From: Pseudomonadota bacterium
GTDB lineage: Bacteria > Pseudomonadota > Alphaproteobacteria > Rhizobiales > Xanthobacteraceae
Direction of reading: 5' to 3'
Assembly (NCBI GenBank): GCA_021815055.1
Contig: JAKAHJ010000005.1
Coordinates: 1 to 35,111 of the forward strand
Length of the DNA: 35,111 nt
The notes beneath the pieces were generated by a model. That model did not search any database. It was not told the origin of the DNA and saw only the letters and a list, made by a program, of their open reading frames with translations. Positions 9,552 through 19,161 of the stretch are shown here, one piece after another. Made by a program: the position numbers and the translations under genes. Position 1 is the first letter of the stretch. Every line of letters starts with the position of its first letter.

Positions 9552-12011
9552 ATGCAAAAAACGCTACACGTCACGAATCGGAGCACCGAGGTCATCGCCT
9601 TCCAGGACGCGGTCGCGAACAAGCTCAACTATGCCCTTGGCAAGAGCCGGGACAAGGCGTCCCCGCACGATTGGTATTGCGCGACCGCGCTTGCCGTGCG
9701 CGACCGCATCGTCGACGTCTGGATGGACGACGAGGAAAACAACATCAGGGCGCGGAAGAAGCGGGTCTATTATCTCTCGATCGAGTTCCTGATCGGACGC
9801 CTGCTCGTCGACGCGCTGACCAATTTGGGATTGGTCGAGGTTGCGCGCGCGGCGTTGCACGGCATGGGCGTCGATCTCGACGACTTGCGCCGTTGCGAAC
9901 CCGACGCCGCGCTCGGCAATGGCGGTCTTGGGCGTCTCGCCGCCTGCTTCATGGACAGCATGTCGGCGCTCGGCATTCCGGCCTATGGCTACGGGATCCG
10001 TTACGAGAACGGTTTGTTCGAACAGCGCATCGTCGATGGCTGGCAGCAGGAACTGCCGGAAGACTGGCTGGCGCACGGCAATCCATGGGAATTCCATCGC
10101 AGCAATCTTGAATACGCCATCGGATTCGGCGGCTCGGTCGAGTACGTCGGCGGCGACGAGGGCACCGCACGGGCCATCTGGTATCCGGCCGAACAGGTTA
10201 TGGCCGTTCCCTTCGACACGCCGGTCGCGGGTTGGCGCGGCAAACATGTCAATCCGCTGCGGCTGTGGTCGGCGCGCGTGGCCCACCCGGTGCAGCTTTC
10301 AGCCTTCAATCGGGGGGATTACGTCGGTGCGGTCGCGTCGCGCGCCCGTGCCGAAGCGATCTCACGTGTCCTCTATCCGAATGATGCCACGCCGGAAGGA
10401 CAGGAACTGCGGCTGCGCCAGGAATACTTCTTCACGTCGGCCTCGCTGCAAGACCTCACGCAACGCCACCTCGCGCTGTTCGGGTCGCTCGAGTCCCTTC
10501 CCGATCACGCCGCCATCCAGATGAACGATACCCACCCGGCAATTGCCGTGGCCGAATTGATGCGCATCCTGGTCGATGAGCACGACTTCTCCTGGGACAA
10601 AGCCTGGACCGTCACCAGGCATACGCTGAACTACACCAATCACACCCTGCTGCCCGAGGCGCTCGAAACATGGCCGGCCGAGCTGATGGGACGGCTGCTG
10701 CCACGGCATATGCAGATCATCTATCTGATCAATTGGCTGCACCTTCAGGACGTCGCGAAGCGCGGCAAGAACGATCACAACTTCCTGTCGTCGGTCTCGC
10801 TGATCCATGAGAACGGCGGAAAGCGCGTGCGCATGGCCCATTTGGCGTTTCTGGGATCGCGTACCGTGAACGGCGTGTCCGCGCTGCACACCGATCTTCT
10901 TCGCAGAACCGTGTTTCACGACCTCGCCGAAACGGCGCCCGCCCGTATCGTCAACAAGACCAACGGCATTACCTTCCGCCGCTGGCTGTTCGAAGCCAAT
11001 CCGGCGCTGACCGGGCTGCTGGTCGACCGGATCGGCGGCGCCTTCCTCGACGATCCACGGCACCTCGAAGAATTGCGTGGGTTGTGCGAGGACGAAAGCT
11101 TCGTCGAGCACTTTCGGCGCGCCCGGCTTGCCAACAAGTCGCGGCTTGCGAGCAGAATTCATGGACTGACCGGCGTCCGGGTCGAACCGCACGCGCTGTT
11201 CGACGTGCACGTCAAACGCATCCATGAATACAAGCGCCAGCTTCTGAACGTGCTTGAAACGATCGCCGATTATCAGGCGGTGCGCGCCAATCCCGGCGCC
11301 TGCCCGGTGCCGCGCGTGAAGATTTTCGCCGGCAAGGCGGCGGCGAGCTACGACCGCGCCAAGCTCATCATCAAGCTGATCCACGACATCGCTTACGTCA
11401 TCAACAACGATCCGGAGGTCGGCAACCGTCTGAAGGTGGTATTCGTTCCCAACTACAATGCGAGCCTCGCAGAAAACATCGTGCCGGCGGCCGATCTGTC
11501 GGAACAGATTTCCACCGCCGGCATGGAGGCGTCCGGGACGGGCAACATGAAGCTGGCCTTGAACGGCGCCATCACCATCGGCACGCTGGACGGCGCCAAT
11601 ATCGAGATTGCCGAACATGTCGGGCGCGACAACATGATGATCTTCGGGATGTCCGCGTCCGAAGTCGCCGACAAGGTCCGGCAGAGGTTCGCCGGCAGCG
11701 AAGCGATCGCGGCGTCTGCGCGCCTTGCCGCGGTCGTCCAAGCGCTCGACGACGGCGCATTTTCGCCCAGCCAGCCCGATCGATTCCGTCCGATCGCGCA
11801 GAGCCTGCGCGACTACGACCCCTACATGGTCGCGGCGGACTTCGATGCCTATTGGCAGGCCCAGCGCGCCATCGACCGGCTCTGGCAAGCGCCGGCGGCG
11901 TGGTGGCGCAAAAGCATCCTCAATACCGCGGGCATGGCGTGGTTTTCTTCCGATCGCACCATCGGCGAATACGCCCGCGAGATCTGGGACGTGCCGGTTT
12001 CTAGTCTTTGA
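9552..12011 (+). CDS. glgP: Glycogen/starch/alpha-glucan phosphorylase
   Basis: PLP-site motif 'EASGTGNMKLALNGAITIGTLDGANIEI', 'ALGNGGLGRLAACFMDSMSALGIPAYGYGIRYE', 'HVKRIHEYKRQLLNVL'. Confidence 0.97.
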   Translation: MQKTLHVTNRSTEVIAFQDAVANKLNYALGKSRDKASPHDWYCATALAVRDRIVDVWMDDEENNIRARKKRVYYLSIEFLIGRLLVDALTNLGLVEVARAALHGMGVDLDDLRRCEPDAALGNGGLGRLAACFMDSMSALGIPAYGYGIRYENGLFEQRIVDGWQQELPEDWLAHGNPWEFHRSNLEYAIGFGGSVEYVGGDEGTARAIWYPAEQVMAVPFDTPVAGWRGKHVNPLRLWSARVAHPVQLSAFNRGDYVGAVASRARAEAISRVLYPNDATPEGQELRLRQEYFFTSASLQDLTQRHLALFGSLESLPDHAAIQMNDTHPAIAVAELMRILVDEHDFSWDKAWTVTRHTLNYTNHTLLPEALETWPAELMGRLLPRHMQIIYLINWLHLQDVAKRGKNDHNFLSSVSLIHENGGKRVRMAHLAFLGSRTVNGVSALHTDLLRRTVFHDLAETAPARIVNKTNGITFRRWLFEANPALTGLLVDRIGGAFLDDPRHLEELRGLCEDESFVEHFRRARLANKSRLASRIHGLTGVRVEPHALFDVHVKRIHEYKRQLLNVLETIADYQAVRANPGACPVPRVKIFAGKAAASYDRAKLIIKLIHDIAYVINNDPEVGNRLKVVFVPNYNASLAENIVPAADLSEQISTAGMEASGTGNMKLALNGAITIGTLDGANIEIAEHVGRDNMMIFGMSASEVADKVRQRFAGSEAIAASARLAAVVQALDDGAFSPSQPDRFRPIAQSLRDYDPYMVAADFDAYWQAQRAIDRLWQAPAAWWRKSILNTAGMAWFSSDRTIGEYAREIWDVPVSSL

Positions 12012-13767
12012 AACTGCGGCCCGCCTGCCGAAAGGCGGCAGCGACCCGTTGCAAATCCGCGCGATCCGGCAATTCCTCCAGCGCCACGGCGAGCGTCCGG
12101 CGCCAGTTCGGATGTTCGTGAACCGTGCCGGGAATATTGGTCTGGTCGATCTGCCCAACGACATCATCAAGGGCGATCATCACGAGCTTGCTCGGCGTCG
12201 CGCCGAGAAAGGCGGCGACTGCGCCAATGTCGTCGGGCGCATATCCGGGCGCGCGTTGCGCGAGGATATCGCGCAGCGCCTCGCGCGCGCGGCCGCGCGC
12301 CTCCTCGCTCTCGCCCGGATCGATGCCGATCCCGCGTTTGACGCGCAGATCGTGGGCCGCGACCCAGCCGCGAAAGGTCGGCAGGTCGTGCGTGTTGAAC
12401 GTTGCGAGCGCGTCGGCGGGATAGGATTCCGGGTACCTGAAGCGGCCGTCGCCCTCGCGCTCGAAAATCATCACGCGATAGCTCCACAGGCCCCATTTGT
12501 GCATCGTGTCGCGAAGGCCCTCCGGCACGGTGCCGAGGTCTTCGCCGATCACGATGCAGCGGTGGCGGCAACTTTCCTCGCCGATGACGCGCAAGAGCGG
12601 CTCGAACGGATAATCCACATAGGAGCCCCCCGCGCAGCCGTGCGGGATCAGGAACAGGCGCCTGAAGCCGAGGACGTGATCGAGCCGGACGGCGCCGGCA
12701 TATCGCATGGTCGCGCGCATCAATTGCCGTAGTGGCGCGAAGTCGTCGGCCGGCAGGGTGTGCGGGTTGAAAGGCGCCAAGCCCCAATTCTGGCCACCCG
12801 GGTTGAATTCGTCGGCCGGCGCGCCGATCGACACGGCCGCGACGACCTCATCCTGCCGGCACCAGGCGTCGGCCCCGGCCGGGTCGACGCCCACGGCAAA
12901 ATCGATGTAGAGCCCGATCGGCAGGCCGTGCCGCTTCGCTGCCTCCATGCAGGCACGCAACTGGCGGTCGGCGATCCATTGCAGGAACTCCTCGAATTCG
13001 CAGGCGGCGCGATGCTCGGCACGGAAGCGTTCCAATGTCTCGCGTAGTGGCCGGCGCCAAGGCTCAGGCCAATCCCACCAGGACCGGGACGGATAGGCCT
13101 GCCGCAAGACCTCGAAGCAGGCATAGCGCAGCAAAAAATCTCCCTGCTCGGCGCGGTAGGAATCGAAATCGGCTAGGCGCGCTGCGCTCGCAGTCGCAGC
13201 GAACCGATCATAGGCGATGCGCAGCCCCTCAAGCTTGACCGCCGCCACGCGGCGATAATCGATGAGGTCGCCCGGGCGCAGACGCGCGACCTCGCCGGCG
13301 AGCCCGGCGGCGTCCAAGCCGGGAAACTCGGGAATGGCCTCGACGTCGATATAGAGCGGATTGAGAAACAGACGGCTGTTCGGGGCATAGGGGCTGGCCC
13401 GATCCGGCCGGTCGACGAACAGCGCATGGAGCGGATTGAGCCCGATGGCGCCGGCGCCGCATGCGCCGGCAATGCCGATGAGCCGTTCCAGATCGGTGAA
13501 GTCGCCGTGTCCCCAATTGTGCTGCGAGCGCAGCGCGTAGAGCTGGACAGCGATCCCCCACAAACGCCGTCCGTTCCCTTGCCAGCACCGCATGGGATGG
13601 GCGGGGAGCGGCGCAATTTCCGCCGCCGGCGGCCATTCATGACCGGCGGACAGGGCCTGCACCAGCCGGCGCAGCGTCCCGGCCTCGACGTCGTGCCAGT
13701 TCCCGAAGACATCATGGTAGCCGGGCGCGATCCCCCACCGGCGGGCCGTCTCGCGTAAGTCATTCAT
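12001..13767 (-). CDS. malQ: 4-alpha-glucanotransferase (amylomaltase)
   Basis: 'GIAVQLYALRSQHNWGHGDFTDLERLIG', 'ASPYAPNSRLFLNPLYIDVEAIPEF', 'AVRLDHVLGFRRLFLIPHG', 'IVIGEDLGTVPEGLRDTM', 'TFNTHDLPTFRGWV'. Start MNDLRETARRWG at 13767. Confidence 0.94.
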   Translation of the reverse strand: MNDLRETARRWGIAPGYHDVFGNWHDVEAGTLRRLVQALSAGHEWPPAAEIAPLPAHPMRCWQGNGRRLWGIAVQLYALRSQHNWGHGDFTDLERLIGIAGACGAGAIGLNPLHALFVDRPDRASPYAPNSRLFLNPLYIDVEAIPEFPGLDAAGLAGEVARLRPGDLIDYRRVAAVKLEGLRIAYDRFAATASAARLADFDSYRAEQGDFLLRYACFEVLRQAYPSRSWWDWPEPWRRPLRETLERFRAEHRAACEFEEFLQWIADRQLRACMEAAKRHGLPIGLYIDFAVGVDPAGADAWCRQDEVVAAVSIGAPADEFNPGGQNWGLAPFNPHTLPADDFAPLRQLMRATMRYAGAVRLDHVLGFRRLFLIPHGCAGGSYVDYPFEPLLRVIGEESCRHRCIVIGEDLGTVPEGLRDTMHKWGLWSYRVMIFEREGDGRFRYPESYPADALATFNTHDLPTFRGWVAAHDLRVKRGIGIDPGESEEARGRAREALRDILAQRAPGYAPDDIGAVAAFLGATPSKLVMIALDDVVGQIDQTNIPGTVHEHPNWRRTLAVALEELPDRADLQRVAAAFRQAGRSFKD

Positions 13768-13818
13768 TTCGTTCGACTCTATGCGCACGACCAGGGCCAC
13801 AATCGGTTCGCAGAACAG

Positions 13819-13843
13819 GGAACTTTCGGCCCGCTCACCGGTT
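13819..13843 (+). promoter_or_regulatory. Candidate EcfG-type (general stress response) promoter upstream of glgE
   Basis: GGAAC-N16-GGTT versus EcfG consensus GGAAC-N16/17-CGTT (one mismatch in the -10), inside the 109-bp malQ/glgE intergenic region, about 33 bp before the glgE ATG. Confidence 0.4.
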
Positions 13844-13876
13844 TCCTCCCAACGCCATCCAATACCGCACGAGCAA

Positions 13877-15886
13877 ATGAAGTTATTTGGCACCGAGCGT
13901 AACGACCTACGCAGAGGGCGGGCATCTTTTCATGATGCCTGGGAGGTCTCCCCGTCCGATCCGACCGGCCCCAGGTTCCGCATCGAGGATATCCATCCCT
14001 GCGTCGACTGCGGGCGTTACCCGGTCAAACGCGTTGCGGGGGAATCCGTTGATATATGGGCCGATATTTTTCGCGAAGGGCACGACGTGCTGGCGGCAGC
14101 GCTCGTGTGGCGCGGGCCAGACGATGCGGCTTGGCATCGCGAGCGCATGGCCTTCCACAGCAACGACCGCTGGCACGGCGCGTTCACACCGCGCAGCCCC
14201 GGTGAGTACGTTTTCGCGATCGAGGCATGGACCGACCAGTACGCGACATGGCGCAAGGAGTTCTTGCTCAAGCGGGACGCCGGGCAGGACATCAGCCTGA
14301 CGGCCCGCGAGGGGCATGAACTTGTTCGCGAACTGATGCCGCAGGATCGCGATGCCCGGCATCGCGTGGAAGCCGCGCTCCGCAAGTTTGCTTCCGATTT
14401 CGACCCCGCCGCGCTCCTCGACGACGAAGTCGCCGCGGCAATCGCCAAGAGCGAAAACCGCCCGGACATGACACGCAGTCACGTCGTCCCGGTTCTCGTC
14501 GAGCGCGAGCGGGCGCGCGCCGGGGCGTGGTACGAAATGGTGCCGCGCAGCCAGGGCCGCGTCGCCGGCCGGCATGGCACCTTCGACGACTGCATCGCGC
14601 GCGTGCCGGAAATCGCCGAGCTCGGCTTCGACGTACTCTATTTCCCGCCCATTCACCCGATCGGCCATACCAACCGCAAGGGCAAGAACAATTCGCTCGC
14701 GGCAGCCCCCGGCGATCCGGGCAGCTTCTATGCCATCGGCAACGAACATGGCGGCCATGATGCAATTCATCCCCGGCTCGGGACCCTCGACGATTTCAGC
14801 CGCCTACGCGAAACCTGCGCCAAATACGGCATGGAAATCGCGCTCGACTTCGCCGTGCAATGTTCCCCCGACCACCCGTGGCTGCAACAGCACCCCGATT
14901 GGTTTCGTTACCGGCCGGACGGATCGATCAAGTTTGCGGAGAACCCACCCAAGAAATACGAGGACATCGTCAACCCGGACTTCATGTGCGCCGATCGGAT
15001 CGGTCTTTGGACCGCTTTGCGCGACGTCCTGTTGTTCTGGGTCGACCGGGGCGTTCGCATTTTTCGCGTCGACAACCCGCACACCAAGCCCCTGCCGTTC
15101 TGGGAATGGCTGATACGGGAGATACGCAGCCGCAGCCCCGATGTGATCTTCCTGTCGGAAGCGTTCACACGCCCGAAACTCATGAAATCCCTCGCCAAGC
15201 TCGGCTTCTCGCAATCCTACACCTACTTCACCTGGCGCACGACAAAGGCCGAACTGCAGGAATATCTCAGCGAGATCACGGGCCATCCCGAACGCGACTA
15301 TTTCCGCCCGAACTTCTTCATCACCACGCCGGACATCCTCCCGGTACAATTGCAAACCGGAGAAACCTGGATGTTCAAGTCGCGCGCGGCGCTGGCCGCG
15401 CTCCTGTCGTCGAACTACGGCATCTATAACGGCTACGAGCTGATCGAGCACGAACCCATTCCCGGCCGTGAAGAATATATCCATTCCGAGAAATACGAGA
15501 TCAAGACGCGGGATTGGAACGCGGCGGGGAACATCAAAGCCTATTTCAAACAGCTCAATGCGATACGGCGCGCCAACCGCGCGCTCCAGCAGACCTCCGA
15601 CCTGCGCTTCCTGCAGGTCGACAACGACAACGTCACCGGATTCGTCAAGGAGAGCGTCAAGGGCGACAACGCTGTCGCCTGCGCGATTGCGCTCGCGGGC
15701 GAGCCGCAGGACTTCTGGCTGCATTTCGGCGACATCTTGATCGGCCCGCACGGGAACAAACGCCCGGTTCGCGCGATTGAAAATCTCATCACGGGCGAGT
15801 TGCGCATGCTCGAGTGGGGCGGCATCCGCCTGCACATCGATCCTGCGTCCGACCCCAGCCTCATATTCCGCTGCCACGCATCATGA
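13877..15886 (+). CDS. glgE: Alpha-1,4-glucan:maltose-1-phosphate maltosyltransferase
   Basis: 'RFRIEDIHPCVDCGRYPVKRVAGESVDIWADIF', 'VLYFPPIHPIGHTNRKGKNN', 'WVDRGVRIFRVDNPHTKPLPFWEWLI', 'FLSEAFTRPKLMKSLAKLGFSQSYTYFTWR'. Confidence 0.95.
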   Translation: MKLFGTERNDLRRGRASFHDAWEVSPSDPTGPRFRIEDIHPCVDCGRYPVKRVAGESVDIWADIFREGHDVLAAALVWRGPDDAAWHRERMAFHSNDRWHGAFTPRSPGEYVFAIEAWTDQYATWRKEFLLKRDAGQDISLTAREGHELVRELMPQDRDARHRVEAALRKFASDFDPAALLDDEVAAAIAKSENRPDMTRSHVVPVLVERERARAGAWYEMVPRSQGRVAGRHGTFDDCIARVPEIAELGFDVLYFPPIHPIGHTNRKGKNNSLAAAPGDPGSFYAIGNEHGGHDAIHPRLGTLDDFSRLRETCAKYGMEIALDFAVQCSPDHPWLQQHPDWFRYRPDGSIKFAENPPKKYEDIVNPDFMCADRIGLWTALRDVLLFWVDRGVRIFRVDNPHTKPLPFWEWLIREIRSRSPDVIFLSEAFTRPKLMKSLAKLGFSQSYTYFTWRTTKAELQEYLSEITGHPERDYFRPNFFITTPDILPVQLQTGETWMFKSRAALAALLSSNYGIYNGYELIEHEPIPGREEYIHSEKYEIKTRDWNAAGNIKAYFKQLNAIRRANRALQQTSDLRFLQVDNDNVTGFVKESVKGDNAVACAIALAGEPQDFWLHFGDILIGPHGNKRPVRAIENLITGELRMLEWGGIRLHIDPASDPSLIFRCHAS

Positions 15887-18800
15887 ATGTCGACCCGAGA
15901 CTCGCAACCCAACCGCAAGCCGAAACCGACGCGCTCTGGTTCAAGGACGCGGTGATTTACCAGCTCCACGTCAAAGCCTTCGCCGACAATAATGGCGACG
16001 GCATCGGCGATTTCGCGGGCCTGACCGGCAAGCTCGACTACCTGCGCGACCTCGGCGTCGACACATTATGGCTGCTCCCGTTCTACCCGAGCCCCGGCAA
16101 GGACGACGGCTACGACATCTCGGACTACGGCGACCTCAACCCCGCCTTCGGCACGATGAAGGACTTCCGGCGGTTCATGCAGGAAGCGAAGCGCCGCGGC
16201 TTGCGCGTCATCACCGAACTCGTCGTCAACCATACGTCCGACCAGCACGACTGGTTCAAGCGCGCCAAACGCAGCCCGAAGGGCTCGAGCGCGCGCAACT
16301 GGTACGTCTGGAGCGATACCGACCAGAAATATCGCGGCACGCGCATCATTTTCACCGATACCGAGAAGTCGAACTGGACCTGGGACGAGGAGGCGCAGGC
16401 TTTCTTCTGGCACCGCTTCTTCTCGCACCAGCCGGATTTGAATTTCGACAATCCGCGCGTGGTTCGCGCGGTCCAGCAGGTGATGAAGCGCTGGCTCGAC
16501 GCCGGCGTCGACGGCTTCCGGCTCGACGCCGTGCCCTATCTGTGCGAGCGCGAAGGCACCAACAACGAAAATCTGCCGGAGACGCATGCCGTCATCAAAG
16601 CGCTGCGAGCGGCACTCGACGACTATGCCCCGGGCAAAGTGCTGCTGGCGGAAGCCAATCAATGGCCGGAGGACGTGCAGACCTATTTCGGCGATGGCGA
16701 CGAATGCCACATGGCCTATCACTTCCCTTTGATGCCGCGCATCTACATGGCCATCGCGCAGGAAGACCGATTGCCGATCACCGACATCATGCGGCAAACG
16801 CCGGAGATCCCCGACAACTGCCAATGGGCCATGTTCCTGCGCAACCACGACGAATTGACGCTCGAAATGGTGACCGACGCGGAACGCGACTATCTTTGGT
16901 CCACTTACGCCGCCGACCCGCGCGCCCGCATCAATCTCGGAATCCGCCGACGGCTGGCGCCCCTGATGGAGAACGACCGCCGCAAGATCGAATTGATGAA
17001 CTCGATCCTGATGTCGATGCCCGGCACGCCGATCATCTACTACGGCGATGAAATCGGCATGGGCGACAACATCTATCTCGGCGACCGCAACGGCGTTCGC
17101 ACGCCGATGCAGTGGACGCCGGACCGCAATGGCGGCTTCTCGCGGGCCGATCCGGCGCAGCTCTACCTGCCCTGCATCATGGATCCGGTCTACGGCTTCT
17201 CCGCCGTGAATGTGGAAGCACAGTCGCGCTCGCTGTCCTCGCTGCTCAATTGGACCAAGCGGCTGATCGGCGTGCGCAAGTCGACCAAAATATTCGGCCG
17301 GGGCACGCTCACCTTCATCCGCCCCGCCAACCGTTCGGTGCTTGCGTATGTGCGCCAGCTCGGCGACGAGGCCATCCTTTGCGTCGCCAACATGGCACGC
17401 TCGGCGCAGGCGGTCGAACTCGACCTGGGTCCGTGGAAGGGCCGCATTCCGCTGGAGATGCTCGGCCGCACACGTTTCCCGCGCATCGGCGACCTGCCCT
17501 ATCTCGTCACCCTCCAGCCATACGGGTTCTTCTGGTTTCACCTGTTGCAGGACGTCGAGAAAGAGCCGGAAAAGGTCTTGCCACGCGATGTCACGACCCT
17601 GGTGCTCGGTCCAAGCTGGGAGAGCCCGGTGTCGGGCTGGACACGGCGCACGTTCGAAGCCGACGTGCTGCCGAGCTTCATGCCCGACCGGCGCTGGTTT
17701 GCCGACAAATCGTCGCAGCCGCTTTCGACCAAAGTATCATTGGCGATCCCCTTCGATCACGGGCCGGACCGCTTCGTCGCGGTCATTACGAACGTTACGA
17801 CGGCGGGAGGTATCAGCCGCTATTTCCTGCCGCTTACCATCCGATGGACCCGATACACCGACCTCGACAGCGGCCCCGCCCGCACATTGGCGGCGGTGCG
17901 GCGCGGCGCGCGCGAGGGCACCCTGCTCGATGCCAGCGCCGAGCCGGAATTCGTTGCCGCCTTGCTCGACAAGATCCGTCAGGGGGCCGCGGCGCAGTAC
18001 GGCCAAGCCCGCATCGAATTCATACCCACCGACGCCCTCGCCGCCGGCCCTCTTGACGCCATCAAGTCGGTGAGTGGCGGCGAGCGCGAGCAGTCGAACA
18101 CCACGATCACGGTCGACAACAAATACGTCGTCAAAATCCTACGCCGGATCACGGCGGGGATTCACCCCGAGGTCGAGGTGGGCCGCTTTCTGACCGATCG
18201 CGCGCAATTTCAAAATGCCCCGAAATTGCTCGGCAGCGTCGAACTGGTCGAAGATGACCGCCGCAGTACGCTCGCGGTAGTGCACGCCTTCATCGAGAAC
18301 CAGGGCGATGCCTGGAGCGTGATCGGAGCGTCGCTCGACCGGCTGATCGACGAGCAGAACATGCTGCCGGACGATGCCGTCACCGCGGGCCCCGATATCG
18401 CCTTCCTGCTTCACCGCATGCGCCAGATCGGCAAACGCAGCGCGGAGATGCACATCGCCTTCGCAAGCGTACCGGACGACCCCGCCTTCGCGCCCGAACC
18501 GATTGCGCCTGACGACGTCGCACGCTGGACGGACTCGATGGCGAGCCGCGCGCAAGTCGCCTTCGCAATGATCGAGCGCGCGCGCGGGCAGTCGGAAAAT
18601 GCGGCCGAGGCGACCCGCCGGCTGCTGAGCGGTCGCGCCGCCATCCTGGACCATATAGAGCGTTATCGCGGACAGCGTTTCAATGGCGTCAAGATCCGCC
18701 ACCACGGCGATTTCCATCTGGGGCAGGTGCTGATCGCGAAGGAAGACGCCTTCATTCTCGACTTCGAAGGCGAGCCGCGCCGCTCGCTCGACGAAAGACG

Positions 18801-19161
18801 CCGCAAGGCACCGGCCGCGCGCGATGTCGCCGGCTTCGTGCGCTCGATCGATTATGCCGTCCTGGCCGCGATCGAACGGGAGCCCAATCTGAGCGCCGAG
18901 GAACGCACATCGTTGATCCAGCACGTCCGCGCCTGGGGCCAGGAACTGAGCAGCGCCTATTGGGAGAGCTATCGCGAAACCATTTCCGGCGCCGGACTCT
19001 GGCCGGACGAGGACAACCAGGCGATCGAGCTTCTGGATATATTCGTGCTCGAGAAAGTGCTTTACGAGATCGAATACGAGCTCGCCAACCGTCCGGATTG
19101 GGTTCATATCCCGCTCGAAGCGACACTGCGTATCCTGGAGCAGCGCGGAGTCCTCATATGA
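15883..19161 (+). CDS. treS: Fused trehalose synthase / maltokinase (TreS-Mak)
   Basis: TreS part '[64 protein letters not shown]', '[11 protein letters not shown]'; Mak part '[14 protein letters not shown]', '[58 protein letters not shown]'. ATGA overlap with glgE stop. Confidence 0.96.
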   Translation: MNVDPRLATQPQAETDALWFKDAVIYQLHVKAFADNNGDGIGDFAGLTGKLDYLRDLGVDTLWLLPFYPSPGKDDGYDISDYGDLNPAFGTMKDFRRFMQEAKRRGLRVITELVVNHTSDQHDWFKRAKRSPKGSSARNWYVWSDTDQKYRGTRIIFTDTEKSNWTWDEEAQAFFWHRFFSHQPDLNFDNPRVVRAVQQVMKRWLDAGVDGFRLDAVPYLCEREGTNNENLPETHAVIKALRAALDDYAPGKVLLAEANQWPEDVQTYFGDGDECHMAYHFPLMPRIYMAIAQEDRLPITDIMRQTPEIPDNCQWAMFLRNHDELTLEMVTDAERDYLWSTYAADPRARINLGIRRRLAPLMENDRRKIELMNSILMSMPGTPIIYYGDEIGMGDNIYLGDRNGVRTPMQWTPDRNGGFSRADPAQLYLPCIMDPVYGFSAVNVEAQSRSLSSLLNWTKRLIGVRKSTKIFGRGTLTFIRPANRSVLAYVRQLGDEAILCVANMARSAQAVELDLGPWKGRIPLEMLGRTRFPRIGDLPYLVTLQPYGFFWFHLLQDVEKEPEKVLPRDVTTLVLGPSWESPVSGWTRRTFEADVLPSFMPDRRWFADKSSQPLSTKVSLAIPFDHGPDRFVAVITNVTTAGGISRYFLPLTIRWTRYTDLDSGPARTLAAVRRGAREGTLLDASAEPEFVAALLDKIRQGAAAQYGQARIEFIPTDALAAGPLDAIKSVSGGEREQSNTTITVDNKYVVKILRRITAGIHPEVEVGRFLTDRAQFQNAPKLLGSVELVEDDRRSTLAVVHAFIENQGDAWSVIGASLDRLIDEQNMLPDDAVTAGPDIAFLLHRMRQIGKRSAEMHIAFASVPDDPAFAPEPIAPDDVARWTDSMASRAQVAFAMIERARGQSENAAEATRRLLSGRAAILDHIERYRGQRFNGVKIRHHGDFHLGQVLIAKEDAFILDFEGEPRRSLDERRRKAPAARDVAGFVRSIDYAVLAAIEREPNLSAEERTSLIQHVRAWGQELSSAYWESYRETISGAGLWPDEDNQAIELLDIFVLEKVLYEIEYELANRPDWVHIPLEATLRILEQRGVLI

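Noticed and set aside
9137-9628. 163-aa minus-strand ORF in the rlpA-glgP intergenic region
   Set aside because: Overlaps the glgP start, no recognisable domain, no convincing ribosome-binding site; the region is more likely promoter/leader sequence.
10362-12170. 602-aa minus-strand ORF over glgP, ending beyond it
   Set aside because: Shadow ORF opposite glgP; motif-free and overlaps malQ in another frame.
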